Assembly: GCA_023935145.1 (NCBI GenBank)
Contig: CM043705.1
Span: 19,410,001 to 19,474,000, forward strand
DNA length: 64,000 nucleotides
Source of the DNA: Bretschneidera sinensis
Taxonomy: Eukaryota; Streptophyta; Magnoliopsida; Brassicales; Akaniaceae
Reading direction: 5' to 3'
Shown: positions 55,488 to 64,000 of the stretch, one piece after another
Numbering within the stretch: the stretch's first letter is position 1
Layout of the letters: each line of letters starts with the position of its first letter
The notes under the pieces: model-generated
Databases searched by the model: none
What the model saw: the letters and a program-made list of their open reading frames with translations, nothing else
Told to the model about the DNA's origin: nothing
Translations under genes and position numbers: made by a program

Positions 55488-58400
55488 TCATTGATTATAT
55501 GATTTTTTCAAAACGTTTGATATGGCTTCAATGGTTGAAGGTGTTGTCCGACAACAGCCCCCAATGAGTTTAGCTCCCAAGTCGCGCCATCTTGTTGCAA
55601 ACACCTCAAATTTGTCATCACCAAAACACTTCGATGGCTGTCATAAGAGCATAACATAGAATTTGTTAATGAATGAAACAGTTGTGTAAAGTAAGAGAGA
55701 GAATCGGAAAAAGTCCAACTTACCAGCCATCTCTTAGCTCTGCCATCCCACACCTCCCCACTATTGGGATAAACAACTATTGGCTTTGGAGTTAACTGGA
55801 AATGAAGAAAAATTGCAGCTCATAATGTAGAATTTGTACAAAAAATGATAACACTATAGCTTTCTATATTTGTCAAATTATCTGGCAATTTCTGGTGTAA
55901 CTACCTCCTTAAATTTGCAAATGAGACTTTCAATAAAATGGGGAGGTGCACAGTTTATGCCGACTGCATTTACTTTGTTACTCTTATTTACTATATCAAG
56001 GCACTCCTTGAAACTCTCTCCTGATGGCGCATTCTCACCGTCTACAGAACTGAAACAGATCCAAGATGGAATTTGGCTGTTTTCTTCTACAAGCAGCTCA
56101 ACCAAAGCCTGCAAGTTGAAACATTATACTATTTTTTAGTAGGAATTTTCAGTCTAAATTGAGGCAGGTGGAGATGTTAACTAGATGCAGAAAACAAAAG
56201 AATTTCTGATTCTTAAGCTTGCATTTTAGGGGTGATTGAAAATATCAGTCTCCCGTACTTTGAAAACGTGATTAAACAAAGTCTTCAGTACTTTAAATAG
56301 GTCATTGAACAAAGATTACTGAGTCTTTTCATTGGATCTAATTAGAAGATTGCTATATCTGGTTTTCAGTTGGATTTTTCAAGAGAGATGACTATGCATG
56401 GAGATCTCAAATTTAGGAACTGCCAACTACAAAAGAGCAAACAGTTTCGCCCAAAGATGTGTTTGAATAATTTTAACAAGAAAATAAAAATCCAGCAGAA
56501 GAATATAATTTGGCACAACTAAATAAGAAAGGAAGTGCTTCAGTATAATTCTTGAAAATTATATACAAGGGGACTCTTGGGAACAAATATATAGATAGAG
56601 ACACTTGATTCATGAATGGAAAATTCTCTTGTAGATAGTCGAACTATGTTACTTTCTCTTAATAATTCATACTGCCTAATCAAAGTATGTTTGATAACAC
56701 GGTCCAATTACACAATTTAATTCAGTCATTCCAAATGTATATGACAGCAGAGAAAGTGGAATTGGTGGAAGAACAAACCTGAGCTTCAAGTTTATTGGGA
56801 ATAGTCTCAAAAGCAAGCAAATCTGGACCAGCTTTCACAAGAACTTGCAATCTGCGTCGGTGAAAGTCTTTCAGCTTATCTAGATTTACATCTGGTCCGT
56901 AACACCCACTGGAAGCAAAGACAGAAACACAGACAGAGGATGTGATCATGACAAGTATGTCTAAGATGTTTATATAATTACAATGCTGAATGTCATTAAC
57001 CATCAATCGGTATATCATCTAAATGTTCCCAAGTTAACATATCGTTGTCAGGCACCTGTACTCTGAACCATCAGCAAGATAAGCTCCGTAGCTTCCAATG
57101 GAGGCTGCAACCAAAGCTCGGTTGTAGTTGTGTCCAGGAGTCCTCATTATGGAATTCCAGAACTTATCACGAGCTTCAACAGCCAATTTGACACTCTTCT
57201 CTAGTAAGGACTCGCCTTCTTCAATGGACAGTCCTCTGGAGAGAAATCCAGGAAGGGTGGCCTGTAATCATAGAATAGATTTAAGTATGAGATTAATGTT
57301 TCAACAGGAGCACCAGAAGTTCAAAAATCATATAAATTTTCCACTTCTTTTGCTGGCAGACAGTGAAATCCTATTGAGCAAATACGAAGAACACAAGTGT
57401 ATGATAACTATATTCTTGTTTTCTTTTTAATGCATAAGGAAAAGCAGTAGACATGAAAAAAATGAAAAAAAGATTTACGCGTTTGTTTCTAATCAGAACA
57501 ACTGGAACACATAAAATTAAGGTTTAAATGATTTATTGTCTATGAATTGGTCATTGCAGAGGAATCATTAGCAATCTTTAAAATCAAGGTAATGACACAA
57601 TTTGACGAAAAACAATATAATCAAAATCTAAAAATTTGTTTAAGAAAAAATGCTTTCCATGTTTTGAATTGCCACAAAAGTTCACTAAGTTTACACTATA
57701 ATCAAAGACATCTGAGAAAGATGCCAAACTACTGCACGGATGGACCAAGCCAATACCTACCTTCCTCTAACGCCCTCCTGAGATTCTCTCTTTGCTATAG
57801 TTTCCAGTGAATAACAACATCTACACATCTTAATTTCTTTGATTCTCAATTTATCCAAATGTGTCCCTTAAATTTACCTATAGCAGCCATTCTTAAAATG
57901 TTTTTGATACTGCCAATCTTTGCTCCATAACTCATGCTCACCACTTTAGACACTAGTCCTGTAATTTAAAATGCTTCTCTTGCGTTCATGGCCAAAATAA
58001 AAGGAGTTCATGGATAGTTATATTTCAGCAATCGTCATAAATTAATGTTGGAAATAGAAAATAAATAAAAAAGAAATAGAAGAAAACTTCCAATTTGCTC
58101 ATCTCCTGATGATCTATCTTCTTCAATAGTTCCTCTGTTTTGTTTCCAGGCTCACAATAAAAAGCATTTAACTTGCATCAGCAAGATCTTATACGCCCCC
58201 TTCCCCACCTAACTCACTCAAGGATAGCCATGCACAAATTCTGGCCATTTCTCTCTATTTAGAACCATATTGCTTCTTCTTTTTCCAGGAAAAATTAAAA
58301 AATAATTGAAAAAATAATAGATTAACAAATAATGAAGTAGAAACAGATAGTGCCAGAATTGCTCTAAGAAGGATTATAAATAGATAGAAGCCGACTAAAT

Positions 58401-58873
58401 TAAAGCTGGTAGCATGTGAAATGTGAATGCAAAGACCTGATAAGATGAAGTAACCAGGATATCAGCACCAGCCTCCAGGTATTCCGAATGAACCTGCAAA
58501 TGTTAACAATCTTAAATCCATTATAATAACAACAATACTAATTGCAATAATGCCTCTAAGCTTTATCGCCATATGGGTACATTTGAATTTGCATTTGCAT
58601 CAAAATAAGATATATACTCAACACAACATTCATTCATCAAATGCACATTTAAACGCATCAATAAAAAAGAGGGAGAGAGATTTGTGTAATAATAATGTAT
58701 ACCCGCTTGATGAGATCAGGCTCCTTAATCAAGCAAAGAGCGCTCCAGAGAGGGTCGTTAATGGAAGCACCGTGTTTCTCAAGCTGGGTAGCGAAACCTC
58801 CATCGATTACTGCACACCCTCCTGCTTTCTCTATCAGATCTTCCAACAATGCCGCTCTCTTCTCCAAACCCAT
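55488..58873 (-). CDS. HMT: homocysteine S-methyltransferase, HMT2/HMT3 type (seven exons)
   Basis: Exons: 58873-58703, 58493-58437, 57261-57056, 56908-56779, 56108-55905, 55795-55724, 55637-55488 (TGA), joined in frame to 329 residues, the usual length. All introns are GT-AG. The enzyme transfers a methyl group from S-methylmethionine to homocysteine, making methionine in the cytosol. The start MGLEKRAALLEDLIEKAGGC is followed by VIDGGFATQLEKHGASINDP, VHSEYLEAGADILVTSSYQ and LLAFETIPNKLEAQ. VNAVGINCAPPHF and LIGGCCRTTP supply the three zinc-binding cysteines (GINC and GGCC), and IVVYPNSGEVWDG is also present. No break is seen, so the gene appears functional. Its 3' end faces the FLX-like gene. 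Confidence 0.95.
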
Positions 58874-61468
58874 CTTTCTTTTTCTCTCCCTTTGTTCTCT
58901 CTATCTCTCTTTGTCTATGGAGATTGTGTTTCCAAAGAGATTTGCTTTTAAAATAGCAGAGACGGCTTTCTTGGTGCCGGTGACAGAGGGCTTGTTTGTT
59001 GTTTGTCTGTTTATTTACGTGAACGAGGACGAAATAAGGTTTAGGTTCTCTAAACCATTGGGCTTTGGGATTAAAACAGAACTAATTAATTTTACTCTTA
59101 ACTTAGGTAATGTTTCAATGACTGTTAAAAAATTAAATACATGTAAAATAGCATTGTATTAGTGTTTATATTTTATGAAAATTAATTTCATATAAAATAT
59201 AATTTTACAAGATAAACTTAACAAAATAATTTTCTTCATTTTTTTTATAAGTTATTTTATAAGTAATCGAAAAATGGTTCTTTCTTTATAAAAAAAAAAA
59301 AAAAAAAACCACTCTTTTACTTTCTTAAAATTTTTCTCACATATTATTCCATTAATTTTCTCTTTTTATTTATTTTTTATATTTTATATCGTTTATTTTT
59401 ATACTTAAACCAAACAAAAAAGTTTTAACTGAAAATTTATAACTTTACATTAAACACATTTTACATTAAAACAAATGAAATCTTACTTTCTTTTCAATTT
59501 ATTTCATTTAATTATAAAATCCAAATAAAAAAAAGGATTTTTGTGTAACTATTTATCATTTCTTAACCGTTCAATTATTTTTTCATTATCCATCCAAACA
59601 AAAAAATGATACATTACTTTTTTTTTTTATTTCTTTCATTTAATTATAATATCCAAATAAAAGAAGGATATATAATCACCCTCTTTTACCTTACTTTCTA
59701 TTCCATTACAAACTTTTTCATTCTATTTCTATATAACACCCAAACACATTATTAACAAGAAAAATCTGCCTAGAGATTGGATTGTGTTTGACCTTGCTTG
59801 CATTGGTTTGAAAATTGAAATATAGCCTTTGGAAATCCGCTTTGAAAGGCACAGCAGGTTTGGTGAGTTTGGGTTTTGACTCTTAAGTCGGACTTGGTCG
59901 AAAACCGAAAACTATATTACTACATTAGTTTAACACATTACGTTCATAGTGATGATTAAATTAATTGGACTAATAATGTTAATTTGTGGACTAAATTAGT
60001 ACAATTGAAAGTTTTAGGATTAAAATTCAATTAGTCATAGTCTGGGGGACCATAGGTTTCTAGGAAGTAAATAAAAATGTTTTTGAGTAGAGAAGAAACC
60101 TCTAGGGAAAAATGAAGAAGAGGTTGAAGGTCTTATGCATGGTGATAAGTCTATGCCATTTTGGTCCGGTCAAAACTCAAAAACCATTGAATTTGAATTC
60201 CAACAGAGAGATGGGCATGGGGCGCCATGTTCCATGTCTGCGGTGGTACAAAGTGGAATTTGCGTCAGCAATTTCTCTTCATTAGTGATACGGAGTAATC
60301 TAATAAACTAATAATGTTAGGTTTTCTATTCTGGTGGGGCCATGGATCGTGTCTTTCATGTTTGCAACAATGGAGATATAGCGTGCGTTGTCCAGAGGTG
60401 TGGCAATTCCAGGGGTTAAGTTGGGTCATTTGGCCCGGTTCATTTTAATCTCGTTATTTTGATTCTTTAATCGTTCAGTTTTTAGATTGAAATTTTTTCT
60501 ATTATTTCCGTTGATGTTTTTTTTGTTGTTCATTTAGTTTTGAGTTGCCCTCCAAAGTTAGCTTATTATGATTATGTTGTATATTTCTCAAATATTTATG
60601 AACTTATACATATGTAAAATCATTTTTTTTACTTGAATGTTATAAAATTACATTTTTATATTATTATATTATATCATCTAATTACTTTTAATACGATAAA
60701 CATGAAACATAATATTGTATTACATGCATATGATTATTAAATATTCGAGTCTTATATTAATGTAAAAAAATAATTCAAGAGCAATGCAAAGAACCACAGA
60801 TATTTCATCTATTAAATTTAACATAATAAACATGAAAAAATAATATTGTATTGCAAAGCTCATGATTGTTAAATGAAGTGAAATAACTAAGACTTGTCGT
60901 GTACTTATAATAATTTGTAGAGGAATAAAATTATGAAAAATTATTGTTGAATTCTCTTCATCTAATTTGATTCATTTAATTTCTCACAATATAACATTAC
61001 ATATGCTAATTGATCACTATTCAGTTTAAATAAAAAAAATTATCTTTTATAAAAAATAATTGGCTTAATTTGAGTTCGTGTTGTTTTAGATTTTAGGTCG
61101 AGTCAGGGTTGTATTCATTGGGTTTTAAATTATTCAGGTTCGGGTTATTTTCGGTTCAATCATTTTTAATTTTGATTGTCTCGAATTCGGATCGAATCAG
61201 ATTCATATCATATTATTATAATATATTTTTCATACAAAATATAATGGGTTTCGGGTCAGATAAACTTTTATCACATATAGTGTCGTCCGCGGGAGGACAT
61301 TAGATTAAACGACTCAACTCTTTAATTACAGAAAAATAAAAGGAGAAAAAAGTGAAAATATTATTTAGATGGCAGTGATCACATTTTCAGTGGACCAAAC
61401 AATGAGAAAGTAACACGTGTTTCTTTGGTTAATCAAACCTGATAAATCATTATTAGGGTTGATTTGTG
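58874..61468. other. 5' flank of HMT and intergenic DNA
   Basis: The first few hundred bases are the HMT 5' UTR and promoter. A ~135-bp AT-rich duplication (CATTTAATTATAAAATCC and ATCCAAATAAAA, about 59503 and 59639) lies further on. From about 60415 to 61300 GGGTT/CGGTTC-rich ends enclose AT-rich DNA, possibly an old non-autonomous transposon, but no terminal repeat could be fixed. No gene is supported. Confidence 0.45.
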
Positions 61469-61632
61469 TAGGATCACGGTCATTTTCATTTAGAAATAGA
61501 TGTTAAATTTATGGTGATATTAAATGATACATTGATAAATTTGAATTTGAATAACCTTCATTTAATGATGTAGCATTTATCATAAACTTGATTTTATTTC
61601 AATTTTCAAATGGAAATGATCATGATCTATAT
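61469..61632. mobile_element. foldback element (MITE-like, nearly all arm)
   Basis: TAGGATCACGGTCATTTTCA at the left pairs with the inverted right end ...GAAATGATCATGATCTAT. The two arms (about 75 bp each) include AAATTTATGGTGATATTAAA against its inverted match and leave almost no loop. There is no coding capacity. The structure would make a long hairpin RNA if transcribed. Confidence 0.6.
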
Positions 61633-62876
61633 AGGAATATGTGTCAATTTTTATTGGTTTGAAACGTTTAGTCTATGACCACATGGTAGATATTGTTCAT
61701 TTACACTATGTTTGGAACATTTATTTGTAATTCTAAACTTATTATGTTTGGGAAAAAAAATATTTCTGAATTAGGATTATAGAAGAGTAACAAAATGCTC
61801 CTTAATTTTTTTGTAAATCTCTAGGATCTTGTCTAGGCCGCTCAAGCACATGAAAAAATGCCTCTGAAAATTCATCGTATTTTTTTTTTGACAATTTTTC
61901 AACTGAAGTTCCAAAAATTCAACACAAACCAATAAAAATGCCTTAAAAAATTCATCGCAAGTTAAGACCTGAAAATTTACTCCAAACCAATAAAAATTCC
62001 TTTGAAATTCATCCAAAAATGAGGGGGGGCTTGGTTAGAAGATTGGAGATTTCAACGACAACTTGGCTACTAGTTGGGTTCGATGGAGGTGCTGCCAGGT
62101 CGACAGTGACCTTATGTTGTGGTCGATGTCAACAGAGGCCTTATTGGTGGCTGCTAGATCATAGATCTAGGTAGATCTACCCAAATAAAAGGAAGAGGAA
62201 AAAGGAGGAGGAAGGAGAAGGAGGAGGAGGAGGGAGAAGTAAGGAAGGAGGAAGGCAGGAGGAAGAAAAAAACATAGACCAATATGTCTTTGTAAATTGA
62301 AGTTGAAAGAAAATTTCATGAGATGTTGAAGAAATGAAGAATAAGCTCTCAGTCATGGGGGCCAAAAGGGAAAAAGAAAAAAAATTAATCCTATATGGGT
62401 GGGACTAATGTTGTCCCATAGGGGGTGTGGGACAAGAAATCTGGGATTACGAGGTACTTGGGATTTAACTCAATCCCACTTGTTTTGCTAACCAAACGAC
62501 ACTTACGGACAAACGTGGGATTGGACCACCTAATCCCATTGGTCCAATCCCATTTTTGTCCCATAAAGCAAGCATCCCCTTGGTACTTAGTAGACTTACC
62601 TATTGTATTTATCTATTATAGCCTTAAGACCTAGCTAGAATGAATGTATTGATAGTTTTTGGGCTTGAACCCTTTTGTTTTGATCCTTAATTTTAGGTCT
62701 GACCTAGAACCCTGTTTGAGTTCATGTTTTATAAATTTATAGGCCTAGGCCCTTTGCAAGTTGTCTTGATTTTAGTCTGGGCCTAGGTCCATTTTTGATT
62801 TAAAGATTCAGTTCTGATTACTCTGTTTCAATGAAGCCTCAAGCCTAAGCCATTTAGTTGGTTAACTAATCAATTA
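61633..62876. other. intergenic region with repeats and a purine tract
   Basis: This holds short repeats of ATAAAAATGCCT...AAATTCATC (61850-62010), a purine tract at 62187-62272, and a GGGATTGG/CCAATCCCA-rich inverted stretch (about 62400-62560) that may be part of an old foldback element. No gene is supported. Confidence 0.45.
62187..62272 (+). repeat. homopurine tract
   Basis: The plus strand is pure A/G for 53 bases (62187-62239) and continues with only three breaks to 62272, built of GGAGGA and GGAAGG. Such mirror-like purine tracts can form triplex DNA. Confidence 0.8.
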
Positions 62877-63822
62877 AGGGTGAGCATGGGTTGGTTTAGA
62901 TCGGATTGACTTAAAAATCAACCCAACTCAATTATACCGGGTTGAAAAAATCTTAACCTAACTCAATTCATGGACTCATCTAACCTCAGCCAAACCTAAC
63001 CTAGTCAAATTGGTTTGGGTCGGTTTTGGTCACCGATTTAGTATTTTTTTCACTTAAAAAGTAATGCAAACATATTACGTAAGAAAAAATATTTTACTAC
63101 AATTATTCGTCATTCATTATATCCAAAATCAAATTCATACGAATTTAATAAATCTTACAAACCAGCATTTATAAATCAAGTATCTTAAATCACTTCACAT
63201 AAAGTTCGAACAACCTTAATTTAATACAAACCACACAAAAGTAAATAAAAACTAGTTTTAAAAGAGTTTGATCACTCAAATTCTTTAAAACTTCAGCACC
63301 AGTATAAACTTGGTCCTAGAATATCCATAACCAAGTTCCATCATACAAAAAATATAAAGTAAATGAACATAGGATAATCAAATCAATTCAACAAGTTTCT
63401 GAAAAGCATATTGAAAATTCAAAAGAAATACTTTCACGAGAACAAACAGTCTTCTTTAACTAAACTCACATATTTAAATTCTAATTGATATTTTTTTTTT
63501 GAAAACTAATATTTTTTGTTGGAAGGTTTCTAAGAAGAAAAAAATGAGAATATATGTGTGTGTGTGTGTGTATGTGTCAATCCAAACTAACTTACAAAAA
63601 CATGAATGTAGTCCATCAATCTTTAAAGTAAGTATAATTTAAATAAATATAAAATATAATTATATAATGATCGGGTTGCTGGTTTGGATTAAGTTGAAAT
63701 TTTTTAACACGTGACCCAACCCAACCCACCTGGTTAAAAAAATTCTCAGCCCAAACCCAACCCAACTTATTACACCGTTTTGGGTCGGGTTCGCGGGTTC
63801 ACTAGTTTCTATGCTTACCCCT
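62877..63822. mobile_element. possible hAT-type non-autonomous DNA transposon
   Basis: The left end AGGGTGAGCATGGG and the inverted right end AGGGGTAAGCATAG match with a few differences and resemble hAT-type ends. GGGTTGG-rich subterminal motifs occur on both sides, and the 946-bp interior is AT-rich and non-coding. The 8-bp flanks (ATCAATTA and ATCATCAA) agree at only five positions, so the boundaries are uncertain. A TG repeat lies inside at 63551-63578. Confidence 0.4.
63551..63578. repeat. (TG)n microsatellite
   Basis: An almost pure alternating TG/TA run of about 28 bases inside the possible hAT element. Confidence 0.9.
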
Positions 63823-64000
63823 ATCATCAAATTAGGCTCTAATCATCTAAACCAACAATGAACAAAGTTAGTTTTATAACTTCAAGGGAGCCTTTAAAAA
63901 AGTTGGAGGGTGCCTTGGAAAAAAACAATAAAAATAAAAATGTTGATAATAAAAAAAAATGTGCTTTATCATCAAAAGTATGAATTTTACCACTATGTTA

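Noticed and set aside
58550..59162. Plus-strand frames across HMT exon 1 and promoter
   Set aside because: They are antisense shadows of the HMT first exon and pyrimidine-rich leader.
60415..61300. Possible second transposon with GGGTT-rich ends
   Set aside because: No matching terminal inverted repeat or target duplication could be placed, so it is mentioned only as gap content.

Overview
The window reads as nuclear DNA of a flowering plant, most likely a woody eudicot. It has AT-rich intergenic DNA, genes split by GT-AG introns, and abundant plant-type Ty1/copia and Ty3/gypsy LTR retrotransposons, LINEs and small foldback elements. Nothing bacterial is visible. I cannot name the species from the sequence alone.

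Only three ordinary host genes are supported. (1) A CONSTANS-LIKE 16-type B-box/CCT regulator lies on the minus strand at 25569-27494 in two exons. (2) An FLX-like coiled-coil protein lies on the plus strand at 53461-54590 in three coding exons, with a probable extra intron in its 5' UTR that holds a dead LINE. (3) A homocysteine S-methyltransferase of the HMT2/HMT3 type lies on the minus strand at 55488-58873 in seven exons. The last two converge, about 0.9 kb apart.

Layout. 1-1143: 5' end of a copia element (minus). 1144-4029: gene-free DNA with local duplications. 4030-6585: decayed copia element (minus) with one LTR. 6660-7090: LINE tail. 7633-21408: a complete but dead Tat-lineage gypsy element (minus) with matching 5-bp target duplications. 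It carries a 48-bp tandem array, a decayed antisense gene with its own TATA box and two 70-bp introns, and a solo LTR in its protease. 21509-24200: 5'-truncated LINE (minus). 25569-27494: COL16-like gene. 28428-44041: three LTR elements nested inside one another, called C, B and A below. 45451-49143: element D, an LTR element whose interior consists almost only of tandem repeats. 49150-49745: solo LTR related to the one at 5991-6585. 51150-52370: LINE. Then the FLX-like gene, a LINE tail and HMT. 58874-64000: intergenic DNA with two foldback or hAT-like elements, a purine tract and a TG repeat.

The most interesting material is in the mobile elements. A and B are non-autonomous relatives that keep gag or gag-protease parts but lack most or all of RT, RNase H and integrase. 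They share two conserved non-coding modules and each has three polypurine-like motifs. Element D shows three tandem-repeat families (137, 99 and 49 bp) built on one common core. The Tat element and element C each carry an antisense accessory reading frame. All family assignments come from motif recognition by eye; no database search was possible.
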